64,000 nt of DNA from Candidatus Nitrosotenuis cloacae (GCF_000955905.1 NZ_CP011097.1:1390582-1454581); one strand, 5' to 3'; counted from the first letter of the stretch, positions 1 to 8,112 are shown. Numbers and translations are program-made. Notes: generated by a model from the letters alone, not told the origin.

Positions 1-1
1 A

Positions 2-241
2 ATAGAAAAAATTGCGTCAGATCTGAACTATCTAAAAAACACAAACAACTTTTTGGAAATGCCAGTGACTGGATTCGGATTAGAATATGCAAAGGTCATA
101 ACAAAAGACATCATGGTAAACGAGCTTGCAAGCATTATGTTTGGAATGCAGCACCCCTATGCAGTCTTTCGTGATCAGGTGATCAGCCCATGGGATATCT
201 GTCTGGCTCTGCTTTCAGAGCGAATGCAGGAATACGACTAG
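2..241 (+). CDS. 5'-truncated hypothetical protein
   Basis: An open frame enters from the left window edge and ends at a TAG, leaving 79 C-terminal residues. No start belongs to this fragment with certainty, because the frame is open to base 2, and the internal TTG (53) and ATG (59) are probably not the real starts. The sequence is amphipathic, has no Cys cluster or membrane segment, and ends in an acidic helix-like stretch (LLSERMQEYD). I do not recognise the family. Its 3' end overlaps the convergent secreted-protein gene by 59 nt, which is long for this compact genome but leaves both readings plausible. Confidence 0.6.
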   Translation: MEKIASDLNYLKNTNNFLEMPVTGFGLEYAKVITKDIMVNELASIMFGMQHPYAVFRDQVISPWDICLALLSERMQEYD

Positions 242-779
242 ATTTTTTCCTTAGTTTTTGTGCCAGGATCACACCAGATGATACAACAATCAAGGCTAGA
301 ACGCCTGATGGGAACTCTGGAATCACTCGTGTTCCAACAATTTCTACCTGTGTCGTGTCTTTGGGTAGAACAAAGATCATCGTGCTTTTGTTATTCTGGG
401 ATGAGGATTCGTATCCTTTTTCTTTTCCATCTATGAGCAAAGTCAGTCGTTTCCCTTCGCCGAATACAAGCTCCTGTGAGAATCTTACTGACATTATATC
501 TTCCTGGTTTACATTATCAAGTGAAATTACCAGTGATTTTCTGTCCTGATTTACATCAATAGATGTAATCTGTGCAATGTGATCCTCGTCTGAGCTTTCA
601 CCCTCCCCAACGGTACTAAATCGATAGAATATTGTAAAATCGGTATTATCCACATTGATTTGGTATTTTTTCATCATGATTTCTGCAATGTCCGCATACT
701 GGACTGGCTGAATAGAATCTGCAAACGCAAATCCTGGAAACAAAACAACTCCAAATATCAAAAACAGGATTAATTGCAT
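183..779 (-). CDS. Secreted protein with PEFP C-terminal sorting tail
   Basis: A 198-residue exported protein. Residues 1-20 form a signal peptide (hydrophobic run ending FAFADS). The C-terminus carries PEFPSG at about residue 154, then a hydrophobic helix and a basic KLRKKSS stretch. This tripartite layout is typical of archaeal PEF/PEFG-CTERM proteins handled by an archaeosortase. An upstream in-frame ATG exists, but the ATG at 779 puts the signal peptide at the N-terminus. It also follows the stop of the small zinc-finger gene by one base, so the two are likely co-transcribed. The tail continues about 18 residues past the basic patch, which is unusual. The middle domain is not recognised; function unknown, probably cell-surface. 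Confidence 0.75.
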   Translation of the reverse strand: MQLILFLIFGVVLFPGFAFADSIQPVQYADIAEIMMKKYQINVDNTDFTIFYRFSTVGEGESSDEDHIAQITSIDVNQDRKSLVISLDNVNQEDIMSVRFSQELVFGEGKRLTLLIDGKEKGYESSSQNNKSTMIFVLPKDTTQVEIVGTRVIPEFPSGVLALIVVSSGVILAQKLRKKSSRIPAFALKAEPDRYPMG

Positions 780-780
780 T

Positions 781-906
781 TTAGAATCGTCTGGTATCGC
801 CTTCCAATAATCCAGACCCATCATGGATTCGGTCAATGTGTTTTGAGAGGTCTTCTTTGGAAGGAAACTTGGATTCGCAGTAAGGACATGTGTATTGTTT
901 TCCCAT
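781..906 (-). CDS. 41-aa single C2H2 zinc-finger protein
   Basis: A 41-codon frame that is almost entirely one classical zinc finger: CPYC (C-x2-C), then 12 residues with the conserved Phe and Leu of the finger core, then H-x4-H (HIDRIH). The start is ATG 906, with an adjacent in-frame ATG at 909. Its stop lies one base before the start of the secreted PEFP protein, suggesting an operon. Single C2H2 fingers of this size occur in archaea and may bind DNA or RNA or mediate protein contacts; no target can be read here. A TGATAATT-containing sequence lies about 41 nt upstream of the start. Confidence 0.75.
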   Translation of the reverse strand: MGKQYTCPYCESKFPSKEDLSKHIDRIHDGSGLLEGDTRRF

Positions 907-975
907 CATTACTGATCCTTGATTTAGTTATTTGAAAGAGCTAGTCAATTATCAAAATAGAAAAAGAACTTAATC

Positions 976-990
976 TCATTTGTGATAATT
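976..990 (+). promoter_or_regulatory. TCAGN2CTGATAATT-type element, uspA 1031
   Basis: TCATTTGTGATAATT differs from the consensus at two positions. It ends 40 nt before the GTG of the UspA gene, the same spacing as at several other genes in the first 19 kb. Confidence 0.45.
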
Positions 991-1030
991 TTGTGTTTGC
1001 TTTAATTACATTCAGTCTCGGTATTACTCC

Positions 1031-1459
1031 GTGATCAAGCCAAAGTATCAGAGAATTCTTGTTGCGTTGGACGGCTCCAAGAATTCTATTCGCGGACTGA
1101 ATAATGCGATTTATCTGGCAAGGCAATGCCAAGCAACAATAACTGGAATCTATGTAATTCCAAGGCCTCCGCATCCAGCGTTTAGATCACCTAGATATCC
1201 AGAAAAACCACGCCTAAGAGGCGCCCAAAATCTGATGGATTTTGCAAAAAGACACTCGGCACAAAATGGAATCATCTTTGAGCAAAAAATAGTGTTTGGC
1301 GATACCAGTAGTACGATTGTAAAATTTGCCAAGAATAAGAGATTTGATCTTATTGTGATTGGTGCTAGAGGGATAAGTGCAGTGAAGGAAGTCTTCTTTG
1401 GAAGCGTATCAAACTATGTGTTGCATAAATCATCCATACCAGTGCTAGTAGTAAAATAA
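1031..1459 (+). CDS. Universal stress protein UspA family
   Basis: A 142-residue single-domain Usp. It opens with the β1 strand and acidic ATP loop (RILVALDGS) and carries the nucleotide motif G-x2-G-x9-G-S as GARG...GS near residue 117, so it should be an ATP-binding Usp. These small cytosolic proteins dimerise and modulate stress survival, with partners usually unknown. The start is GTG at 1031, since no ATG fits the conserved N-terminus. It is one of six Usp genes within 12 kb; most similar to the 7678 and 11945 copies in the SVSNYVLHKS region. A variant of the shared upstream element lies 40 nt before the start. Confidence 0.9.
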   Translation: MIKPKYQRILVALDGSKNSIRGLNNAIYLARQCQATITGIYVIPRPPHPAFRSPRYPEKPRLRGAQNLMDFAKRHSAQNGIIFEQKIVFGDTSSTIVKFAKNKRFDLIVIGARGISAVKEVFFGSVSNYVLHKSSIPVLVVK

Positions 1460-1468
1460 GAAAAAGAG

Positions 1469-2002
1469 TTAGCTCTTAAGAGCTTGACCGTTGTTTTGGT
1501 TTAGCTTTGATGTCGGGATTATTCTATAACCACCACACTCAAACTCAAAGACATCTGCATAGACAAACTTGGTTTTGCCCGAAAATGTCTCATCATTATC
1601 ATGCAAGGTAGTAACAAAATAGTCAGTTATGCGACAATCCGTATAGGCAAGTTTTCGTAGTATCTTCGCATTGTGAGCCACAGAAATATCTACATCAAAC
1701 TCATCATAATCAGAGTCGTGCGCCATTCCGCGTCGCTCATAGCTCATCTCTGCAGTCTTGTATAGAATTTCCTTGTCGGCACCTACACCACCCCATAGCT
1801 GAAACGTTGGAGTCTGTCCCCACTTGTAGCCAGAGTTTTGCGTAAACACTTTGAAAGAATTTACGTCCTCGTTGCCTTCTGAAAACTTGAAAGTGGTTCG
1901 AATGCTCAGATCGCCCACACTGTCACTATCGGCATAAGCGTTTGTTGTTGCAAAGACTGCCGTGACTAGAGCCGCAGCTAGTATCGAATAGTTCAGAATC
2001 AT
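1469..2002 (-). CDS. Secreted hypothetical protein
   Basis: A 177-residue protein with a clear signal peptide (MILNYSILAAAL to NAYADSD). The mature part has four Cys residues, two of them near the C-terminus, and many aromatic and acidic residues. No known domain is evident. I chose ATG 2002 over an upstream in-frame ATG because it begins the signal peptide. Upstream on the coding strand lies a near-palindrome (2034-2051) that recurs in front of the neighbouring HTH regulator gene, so the regulator may control this gene. Confidence 0.75.
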   Translation of the reverse strand: MILNYSILAAALVTAVFATTNAYADSDSVGDLSIRTTFKFSEGNEDVNSFKVFTQNSGYKWGQTPTFQLWGGVGADKEILYKTAEMSYERRGMAHDSDYDEFDVDISVAHNAKILRKLAYTDCRITDYFVTTLHDNDETFSGKTKFVYADVFEFECGGYRIIPTSKLNQNNGQALKS

Positions 2003-2033
2003 TGTAGGTGTGGAGTCATAAACAAAAAGATAA

Positions 2034-2051
2034 GCAGTATGAATGCACTGC
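2034..2051. promoter_or_regulatory. Putative operator copy 1 (GCAGTa...CACTGC)
   Basis: GCAGTATGAATGCACTGC has 6-bp arms around a 6-bp spacer with one arm mismatch. It lies about 32 nt upstream of the secreted-protein start at 2002, overlapping where its TATA/BRE should be. A second copy in the same orientation is at 2220-2237. Confidence 0.5.
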
Positions 2052-2219
2052 ACTCAGTTTGATTTTGACCAATTAATACGATATGCAGTTATGATCATCG
2101 GCTCGGATTTTCCCCATTCACCTTTTGTGTGGCCCGAATTTTGCTCAGAAATTGTTCCCCACTGGAATTTTGGGAATTTTGTCTCAATCATGCCTAGGTT
2201 TGGGCATTTTTTCACATAA

Positions 2220-2237
2220 GCAGTGTGATTGCACTGC
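2220..2237. promoter_or_regulatory. Putative operator copy 2 (GCAGTG...CACTGC)
   Basis: GCAGTGTGATTGCACTGC has perfect 6-bp inverted arms. It lies 50 nt before the HTH regulator start at 2288. Together with copy 1, 186 bp away, it brackets the intergenic region between the secreted-protein gene and the regulator; homology also extends a few bases beyond the arms. The 2003-2287 gap holds no other convincing gene. Confidence 0.5.
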
Positions 2238-2287
2238 AATGCAATGCAGTCCTACTGGATATATCAAATTTTGATCACCATCATACC

Positions 2288-2620
2288 ATGCAAGTTCAGC
2301 TCGAAGGAAGAAAAATTGATGACGAACGAAAAGGCGTCATCTTGGGTATCATGTCTGACAAGTATTGTCGGGCAATAATTGAGGCCACCATAACTGCACC
2401 AAAGGCAGCAATTGAGATCTCAGCAGAGTGCAAGATCCCAATAAGCACAGTATACAGAAGGCTGCAGATCTTACACGACAACAAGCTACTTGCCATTTCC
2501 GGCTCGATAACACAAGAGGGCAAAAAGCACTTTTTGTATAAGAGCAAGGTAAAGGCAATGTCGTCAACATTCAACGGTGGCAACCTAGAAGTCGAGATCG
2601 TTCCTAATCTATCCAATTAG
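2288..2620 (+). CDS. Winged-HTH transcriptional regulator
   Basis: A 110-residue protein with an ArsR/MarR-like winged helix-turn-helix: the helices span AAIEISAECKIPISTVYRRLQIL (about residues 40-62) and the wing is near LAISGSITQEGKKHFLY. No Cys metal site typical of ArsR sensors is present in the recognition helix. ATG 2288 is preferred over an earlier in-frame ATG because the earlier one lies inside the putative operator. The paired operators in front of this gene and its divergent neighbour suggest autoregulation plus control of the secreted protein. Ligand unknown. Confidence 0.8.
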   Translation: MQVQLEGRKIDDERKGVILGIMSDKYCRAIIEATITAPKAAIEISAECKIPISTVYRRLQILHDNKLLAISGSITQEGKKHFLYKSKVKAMSSTFNGGNLEVEIVPNLSN

Positions 2621-2644
2621 GGGCTAATTTCCAATTTTTGAAAT

Positions 2645-2659
2645 TCAGCCTTGATAATC
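2645..2659 (+). promoter_or_regulatory. TCAGN2CTGATAATT-type element, CBS gene 2698
   Basis: TCAGCCTTGATAATC has two mismatches to the consensus and ends 38 nt before the ATG of the CBS protein. Confidence 0.5.
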
Positions 2660-2697
2660 AAAATTCGTTTTAAATCATTTGTTAGGTATGACTAGTC

Positions 2698-3558
2698 ATG
2701 GATGAAAAGCTGTACTCATCGCCAGTGTTTACTTTGGCCGAAAACGACTCGATCCATGATGCCTTGGTTTTGATGAAGACCAATTTTGTAAAGCGAGTCG
2801 TAATTACAAAAGACAAAAAACCAATAGGAATAGTAACAGAACGCAACATTAACGCATTCTTGGAACAAGACACAACATCTAGAGCACTAGACGAAATAAG
2901 ATTAAAGGAAATAATGAAAACAAATGTCATAACAATTGATGGAGGTCAACAGGATCATCTGGCACAGTGCGCAACAAGGATGGACACCTTCAAGATCGGC
3001 TCGATTGTTGTAGTTGATGAAAAAGGTGAAGTCATAGGCATCACCACCCAGACAGACATCAATCGTCACTATGCCAAACTATACCCAGGGAAATACAGGG
3101 TCCGAGACTACATGACAGATGAGGTGATAAGCTGCCGAGAATCCGATTCGCTCGGATTTGCACTCGATATAATAAACAACAACAAGACATCACGCCTTGT
3201 TGTAACAGACAACAAGGGCAATGTCAAGGGAATAATCACAACAAATGATTTTCTAAAGCACAGTGAATATTTCAAAAAGGCAATTGCAAAGATTCGTGAT
3301 TATCTACTGCCAAAGGGAACATCCGAGGACAAAAAGGTTGGCGAGATGATCAAATATGAGGTTCTTATCGTAGAGCCAGATGACGATTTGGCAACAGCCG
3401 CTGATCTAATGACAAAAAACAATGTCAGTGGCGTACCAGTAATTGTACTAAAAAACAACAAGCTTGCTGGAATTGTAACCAAGGCAGATATCGTACGGGC
3501 ATTTAGTCAAGTGCTCACACACGCAAGTCTGCTTGAAAAATACAAGACATTCCGCTAG
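2698..3558 (+). CDS. Four-CBS-domain protein
   Basis: 286 residues made of four consecutive CBS motifs (roughly 1-62, 75-125, 140-195 and 220-280), i.e. two Bateman modules. Repeated signatures are visible: PIGIVTERN, VIGITTQTDI, VKGIITTNDF and LAGIVTKADI. Bateman modules bind adenine nucleotides such as AMP, ATP or SAM. With no catalytic domain attached, this is probably an energy- or nucleotide-sensing partner protein. It is one of five CBS genes in the first 13 kb and has the shared upstream element 38 nt before its ATG. Confidence 0.9.
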   Translation: MDEKLYSSPVFTLAENDSIHDALVLMKTNFVKRVVITKDKKPIGIVTERNINAFLEQDTTSRALDEIRLKEIMKTNVITIDGGQQDHLAQCATRMDTFKIGSIVVVDEKGEVIGITTQTDINRHYAKLYPGKYRVRDYMTDEVISCRESDSLGFALDIINNNKTSRLVVTDNKGNVKGIITTNDFLKHSEYFKKAIAKIRDYLLPKGTSEDKKVGEMIKYEVLIVEPDDDLATAADLMTKNNVSGVPVIVLKNNKLAGIVTKADIVRAFSQVLTHASLLEKYKTFR

Positions 3559-3591
3559 ACTATTTAGTGAGAATTGTAGTATAGATCCAAG

Positions 3592-4179
3592 TTGGAAACT
3601 ACAATCCCAAGAAGAAAGCCCCATCCACCAAAAAAAGAAACCACTCGTAGTATCACGTACAGACTTCCAGCTAAAGTAGTCGAAGAGCTAGAAACAGAAG
3701 CCATGCAAAAAAACATCTCGCACAATGTTTTGGTAAAGCAAATTTTGGAAAAATATCTGGCCTGGGACAGATTTGCAGACAAAATCGGCATAATTCCAAT
3801 CCCTAAAAGCATCCTAGAAGAGCTTGGTAAGGAGATGTCGGGTGCTGACATCAACAGAATAATCAGTGTCATTGTTCCGCTAATCAAAGAATCGGTATTA
3901 TTCATGAAAGGTTCCTATGATCTCAAGCGCTGCATAGAAACCTTGGAAGACTACATGCGTGCCTCAGGCATGAAGTCAGACCACCGGATCGAGGGAGCAT
4001 TGCACCATTTCATAGTACAGCACGAACTGGGCCTGAAATGGTCGTTTTTCACAGAGCAACTATTCAAGGAAATATTTCACGAGTTTTTGCCAAACAAGTC
4101 ACTAAAAATCCAGACTACTGAAAAAACAGTGATTGCATCAATTGAGCTTGGATCGGATTTCTCAGAGCACGATTATTAG
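3592..4179 (+). CDS. RHH-like DNA-binding hypothetical protein
   Basis: 195 residues with a TTG start 33 nt after the CBS gene, so probably the same transcript. Residues 18-60 (SITYRLPAKVVEELETEA... then VLVKQILEKYL) fit a ribbon-helix-helix fold: one β-strand followed by two helices. The remaining 130 residues are mostly helical with several His and acidic residues and are not recognised. A related layout (RHH N-terminus plus an unknown C-terminal domain) occurs at 25916. It could be a transcription factor whose C-terminal domain senses a ligand. Confidence 0.7.
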   Translation: METTIPRRKPHPPKKETTRSITYRLPAKVVEELETEAMQKNISHNVLVKQILEKYLAWDRFADKIGIIPIPKSILEELGKEMSGADINRIISVIVPLIKESVLFMKGSYDLKRCIETLEDYMRASGMKSDHRIEGALHHFIVQHELGLKWSFFTEQLFKEIFHEFLPNKSLKIQTTEKTVIASIELGSDFSEHDY

Positions 4180-4210
4180 ATGATCATTTAGTTCGAGTTT
4201 TGCTTGTATC

Positions 4211-5356
4211 TTAAGAAATAGATCTAATGCTCAGCTTGTATCGCTTCTTTGCCCGCTTTGACAATAATCGCATCAGTCTTCCAGATATCTCATCAAAGAT
4301 CTTGCTGAGATCATATCCACTCCTTGAGAACATGTACCTTTGATGTGGCGTGATTATTGTGGTGGAGACCTCAAAGTTGTATCTGCTGCCGGTTCCGTGG
4401 TTTTTCTTCACATAGACTTTGGCCTCTTGGATGTCAGGATAGACTCGCTGTATCTTATCAAGTATCTTTGTGAATTTCTCCCCGATTATTCCGGCATTGT
4501 CGTCTTTTGGCATTCCGACGATAAACAACGGAACCTTGCTCTTTACTTTGGTGCCAAGCAGATTGAGTATGTCCCTGTATGTTATGATCCCCTGCAGATT
4601 ATCCCACAATGAGACAAGACAGAACGTAGTGTCTGCATGAAGCATCTCGTCTAGGATGTAATTCAGATCATCAAGTGGTGCACAGCTTGCCATTCTGTTT
4701 GTGCCAAGGTTTCCAACGGATGATTCCAGTCGATTGAGCTTGCCCGATCTAATATCGCCCCTTCCCATGCTCTCTGACGGGATTATTGTATGCAACATGT
4801 GATTTGAGGTCAGAACTTGGACTATCTTGTCTTTTTTCACAACCGGTAGATGATCCAGTCGTTTGCTGCTCATCAACATTCTTGCCGTACTCAATAGGGT
4901 GTTGCTTTCTATGACAAGTGGATTTGCAGTAAAGATCTGGTTTGCCTTTATCCACTTGTTGTCAAGCTCAGAGACCAGCTTTAGGATGTCTTTTGATGAG
5001 ACCACCCCTATGATTTGGTCGTCCTTTACTACTGGCGCTGAGCGAATTCTATTGTGGGTAAGTATGTTGACTGCCTTTTCTATGGTGTCGCCCTTTTGCA
5101 GGCTGGAAATTGGGCGCAAGAAAGAGCGGACATTCATCTTTACAATGTCTTTTCCAAGCAAGAGATCTCGCGTGTTTACGTTTAGTGTTACGTGGTTTTC
5201 CCTGCAAAACGCATCAAACGTGTTATTGTGCAGGATGGTATGGATTGCCTCAGATACTGTAGAGGTCGGATCAACCAGTACTGCTTTACTAATTAGGGAA
5301 TCAATTTTTTTGTTCATTATGCCACTAAAGTGGTCATGAATTACATCCAGGCTCAT
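4211..5356 (-). CDS. CBS protein with HPF/RaiA-like C-terminal domain
   Basis: 381 residues: four CBS motifs (about 10-270; signatures IIGVVSSKDIL, IVQVLTSNHML and LQGIITYRDIL) followed by about 105 residues resembling the ribosome hibernation fold. That tail has β-strands around EAKVYVKKN and NFEVSTTIITP, then a Dx2Kx2DEI helix and a strongly basic end. A CBS plus HPF arrangement fits an archaeal ribosome-dimerising or hibernation factor controlled by adenine nucleotides. That role is inferred from domain order; the HPF match is by eye. The gene is divergent from another four-CBS gene, with a shared element at 5403-5417 between them. Confidence 0.75.
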   Translation of the reverse strand: MSLDVIHDHFSGIMNKKIDSLISKAVLVDPTSTVSEAIHTILHNNTFDAFCRENHVTLNVNTRDLLLGKDIVKMNVRSFLRPISSLQKGDTIEKAVNILTHNRIRSAPVVKDDQIIGVVSSKDILKLVSELDNKWIKANQIFTANPLVIESNTLLSTARMLMSSKRLDHLPVVKKDKIVQVLTSNHMLHTIIPSESMGRGDIRSGKLNRLESSVGNLGTNRMASCAPLDDLNYILDEMLHADTTFCLVSLWDNLQGIITYRDILNLLGTKVKSKVPLFIVGMPKDDNAGIIGEKFTKILDKIQRVYPDIQEAKVYVKKNHGTGSRYNFEVSTTIITPHQRYMFSRSGYDLSKIFDEISGRLMRLLSKRAKKRYKLSIRSIS

Positions 5357-5402
5357 GAATTGACTGAATCACCACACATGAATTAAACAAGCAAGACAAT
5401 TT

Positions 5403-5417
5403 TCAGATCTGATATTC
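5403..5417. promoter_or_regulatory. TCAGN2CTGATAATT-type element between CBS genes
   Basis: TCAGATCTGATATTC keeps the perfect TCAG/CTGA core and is 46 nt from the minus-strand ATG (5356) and 53 nt from the plus-strand GTG (5471). Confidence 0.5.
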
Positions 5418-5470
5418 AGCATTGATATTCTTTGTCTATATTTAAAAAAACTTGGCACCAGATTAGTGCT

Positions 5471-6325
5471 GTGAAATTAAAAAACTCTAGCCTTGATCAG
5501 GTGATCAGAAATGCAATCACAGTAACTGATACCATGAATCTGCTTGAGGCACGCGAGGTCTTGCTAAAACACCATGTAGGGCGTATGCCTGTTCTGAACA
5601 GTAACAAAAAGCCAGTTGGCATAATCACAGAAAAAGACTTTGTTCGGGCAATCTACAAGTTCAGCGGAAAAGAGGTCAGCAAGATCTCAGTCAGAGATTT
5701 TATGTCAAAGGATTTGATCACAGTGAAAAAATCAGACACCATTTATGATTGTGCCAAATTGATGCAATCACATAGGATAAGCTCGATTCTGGTCATGGAT
5801 AATGACAGGTTGGCTGGAATCATAACAAAGACAGACCTGGCGTCAGTGTTTTTGACCCAGTCAGTAGAGCCACTCAAGGTGTCACAGATAATGACCAAGG
5901 ACATGATTACTGTAATGCCAGCAGACTCGCTCTTGTTAGTGGAAAGTCTTCTAGTCAAGCACAAAATATCTCGCATCATAGTTGCACGAAACAAAAAACC
6001 AGTTGGCATAATTACAAACAGAGATTTTCTGCCTGCAAAGATGCCAAAATGGATTAGAGAATTCGCAGACCCAAAAGAAGTGGAAAAGTACAGGCTAAAC
6101 CCAAATCCAGACGAGTTCAAAATGAACCAGCTTTCCTATATTCTGTCATTTAGGGCAGAGGACATCATGACCCCAAATCCAGTAACGGTAAATGCAGACG
6201 AGCAAGTATCAGCTGCCATACTAATCATGATACGAAGTGGAATCAGCGGTCTGCCAGTAGTTAGAAAATCACTCTTGTGCGGAATTATCACGAAATCAGA
6301 TGTGGTAAGGGCAATCACTAGCTAA
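5471..6325 (+). CDS. Four-CBS-domain protein
   Basis: 284 residues with four CBS motifs (PVGIITEKDF, LAGIITKTDL, PVGIITNRDF and LCGIITKSDV). Between CBS3 and CBS4 lies a roughly 40-residue insert rich in Pro and Lys. I chose GTG 5471 over the upstream in-frame TTG because a TATA-like TTTAAAAAA (about 5440-5449) sits 22-30 nt before this GTG, as in leaderless transcripts. Probably a nucleotide-binding regulatory protein with no enzymatic domain. Its 3' end overlaps the convergent cupredoxin gene by 8 nt. Confidence 0.87.
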   Translation: MKLKNSSLDQVIRNAITVTDTMNLLEAREVLLKHHVGRMPVLNSNKKPVGIITEKDFVRAIYKFSGKEVSKISVRDFMSKDLITVKKSDTIYDCAKLMQSHRISSILVMDNDRLAGIITKTDLASVFLTQSVEPLKVSQIMTKDMITVMPADSLLLVESLLVKHKISRIIVARNKKPVGIITNRDFLPAKMPKWIREFADPKEVEKYRLNPNPDEFKMNQLSYILSFRAEDIMTPNPVTVNADEQVSAAILIMIRSGISGLPVVRKSLLCGIITKSDVVRAITS

Positions 6326-6818
6326 CAGTCACTACACCGACTCGCCAAGGGTGAATTGTGCAGAAATAATGGTACACTCCTTCCTCATTGAACTTGTATG
6401 CAAATCGCTCACTTGTCTTTAGCGCCTTGCTGTTAAAGAGCGACATTACGTTTCCTTGCTCGTCCTGGCTTTGTATTGTATGCTGAATGTTATCATCATT
6501 TATCCATACTACGGTGGTTCCTTTTTTGACTTCAAGGTTTAGCGGAATGTAAAATCCAACGTTTCCCACCTCAGAATTGCCGTTTGGAATTACCACGTTT
6601 GCTACTGTGTTAACTGGTTTTGCCTCTTTTTGCTCAATTATGATAATATTTTTCTCAATTAGAAATTTTATTGCATTTAGGAATTCAGTCTCGGTGATTT
6701 TGCCTTCCACCCACCATTTTGCAGTATTTTTTATCCAATCGGGAACTGCCTCGGCATGAGCTGAGCCTACCAAAGACATGATAGCAAGCACAGCAAAAAG
6801 TGGAATTGCATAATTCAT
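6318..6818 (-). CDS. Secreted cupredoxin-like copper protein lacking axial Met
   Basis: 166 residues: signal peptide (1-22), a thaumarchaeal WIKNTAKWW...GKIT...LIEKNII helical motif (28-60), and a plastocyanin/amicyanin-type domain (85-166). Copper ligands His113 (IQHTI), Cys153 and His156 (YFCTIHPW) are present. The residue where amicyanin-like proteins carry the axial Met is Arg159 (HPWRVG). Ammonia-oxidising archaea use many such blue copper proteins as electron carriers outside the membrane. This variant may have an unusual copper site or be a copper-binding rather than electron-transfer protein. A weak copy of the shared element lies 44 nt upstream. Confidence 0.85.
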   Translation of the reverse strand: MNYAIPLFAVLAIMSLVGSAHAEAVPDWIKNTAKWWVEGKITETEFLNAIKFLIEKNIIIIEQKEAKPVNTVANVVIPNGNSEVGNVGFYIPLNLEVKKGTTVVWINDDNIQHTIQSQDEQGNVMSLFNSKALKTSERFAYKFNEEGVYHYFCTIHPWRVGVVTVS

Positions 6819-6862
6819 GATTGCTGAATATTATTGTATAATTATAATATCAAAGAAGAAAA

Positions 6863-6877
6863 CCAACTCTGAGAATT
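6863..6877. promoter_or_regulatory. Weak TCAGN2CTGATAATT-type element, cupredoxin
   Basis: CCAACTCTGAGAATT has three mismatches but lies 44 nt from the cupredoxin ATG, matching the spacing at other genes. Confidence 0.3.
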
Positions 6878-6878
6878 A

Positions 6879-7634
6879 CTATCCTTCAGATGCAGATTTT
6901 CCGCCATCTATATTCAGAATGGTTCCAGTAATCCATTTTGATTCATCAGATGCCATGAATATTGCGGCGTTTGATACATCTGCAGGATCGCCAATTCTGT
7001 TTAGTGGCTGTCTTTGCTCGAGAACCTTTCGTGCCTGAGGATCATCAAGGTACGGCTTTATCATGCCCGCATTGATTATTCCAAGATTCAAACAGTTACA
7101 TCGAATGTTTTTTCTTGCATATTCAACTGCAATGGACTTTGTAAACATGGAAATTGCGGCCTTTGTAGCAGAATACACAGCTAGGTGAACTCGCGGAATT
7201 GCACGCTCACTTGAGATAGATCCAATGTTGATTATAGAGCCATTTTTGTTATCCAGCATCTTGGAGATTACTGCCTTGGTAATTTTGAATGTGCCCAAGA
7301 TGTTTGTATTTACCAAATCCACAATATCAGAGTCCTTCATTTCATGAAAATGGATTGCGTCATTAATTTTTGCAGCATTGTTTACCAGGATGTCGATTTT
7401 GCCATACTGATCAACTACCTGTTCCACAACGCTTAGCACCTGAGAGTCATTCATGATATCGCATGCCATCGATACTGCGTTTCCCCTGACAGATGCACGA
7501 GCTTTTTCCAATGATTTTAGATTTCTGCCAAGCATGATTACGGTGGCGCCCTCTTCTGTGAATCTCTTGGACATGTCTGTTCCAATGTCGCTTGATGCGC
7601 CCGTTATGATTGCAATTTTGCCTTTAAGCTTCAT
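6879..7634 (-). CDS. Short-chain dehydrogenase/reductase (FabG-like)
   Basis: 251 residues of the classical SDR family. The N-terminal Rossmann glycine motif is TGASSDIG (11-18), the adenine-site NNAA follows β4, and the catalytic Ser (NIGSISS) and Tyr-x3-Lys (YSATK) are all present. The C-terminal region ends WITGTILNIDGG, usual for FabG-like 3-oxoacyl or alcohol dehydrogenases. The glycine motif contains SDIG where SRGIG is usual, which does not remove the glycines. The substrate cannot be read from sequence. It lies immediately downstream of a UspA gene on the same strand (43-nt gap). Confidence 0.9.
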   Translation of the reverse strand: MKLKGKIAIITGASSDIGTDMSKRFTEEGATVIMLGRNLKSLEKARASVRGNAVSMACDIMNDSQVLSVVEQVVDQYGKIDILVNNAAKINDAIHFHEMKDSDIVDLVNTNILGTFKITKAVISKMLDNKNGSIINIGSISSERAIPRVHLAVYSATKAAISMFTKSIAVEYARKNIRCNCLNLGIINAGMIKPYLDDPQARKVLEQRQPLNRIGDPADVSNAAIFMASDESKWITGTILNIDGGKSASEG

Positions 7635-7677
7635 GATAATACTATAACAAATTATCTTAAATCAGTTGTGCTAGGAT

Positions 7678-8112
7678 TCACTTGATCACCAAAACCGGTG
7701 CAGGCGATTTATGCAAAACATAGTTCGATACGCTTCCCAAAAAGACCTCCCTTACTGTGCTACGCCCACGTGAGCCAATCACTACCAGATCAATTTTGTT
7801 GCTTTTGATGTATTTTGTAATGGTATAGCCCGGCGTTCCATATAGTATGGCTTGGTTTGATTTGATGTCACTTTTTTTGCATATGGATAGTGCCTTTTTG
7901 AGCACCGATTCCGCAAACTTGCGCTCCAGAATTTGGCATTTTATTGGATCAATCATTTGCACCTCAATGCTTGGAAACACAGAAACACAATACACCAAGT
8001 CTATTGCAGAATCAGACTTGGATGCCAGAAAAATTGCCGCATCTAGTGCCCTAAAGGAGTTATCAGAACCATCAAGCGGAACCAGAATTTTTTCAAGCGA
8101 GAACAACACCAC
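7678..8112 (-). CDS. Universal stress protein UspA family
   Basis: 144 residues with KILVPLDGS at the N-terminus and the ATP-binding G-x2-G-x9-G-S (GSRG...GS), then SVSNYVLHKS. It starts at GTG 8112. The next codon is also GTG, so the exact start is ambiguous by one residue. It is divergent from the phosphoribosyltransferase gene at 8222, with a weak copy of the shared regulatory element between them. Likely the first gene of a two-gene unit with the downstream SDR. Confidence 0.9.
   Translation of the reverse strand: MVLFSLEKILVPLDGSDNSFRALDAAIFLASKSDSAIDLVYCVSVFPSIEVQMIDPIKCQILERKFAESVLKKALSICKKSDIKSNQAILYGTPGYTITKYIKSNKIDLVVIGSRGRSTVREVFLGSVSNYVLHKSPAPVLVIK

Noticed and set aside
2054-2239. 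61-residue minus-strand frame between the secreted protein and HTH genes
   Set aside because: Its start lies inside the putative operator, and the sequence shows no motif or second signal; its similar first residues to the frame at 2053 come from the repeated operator.
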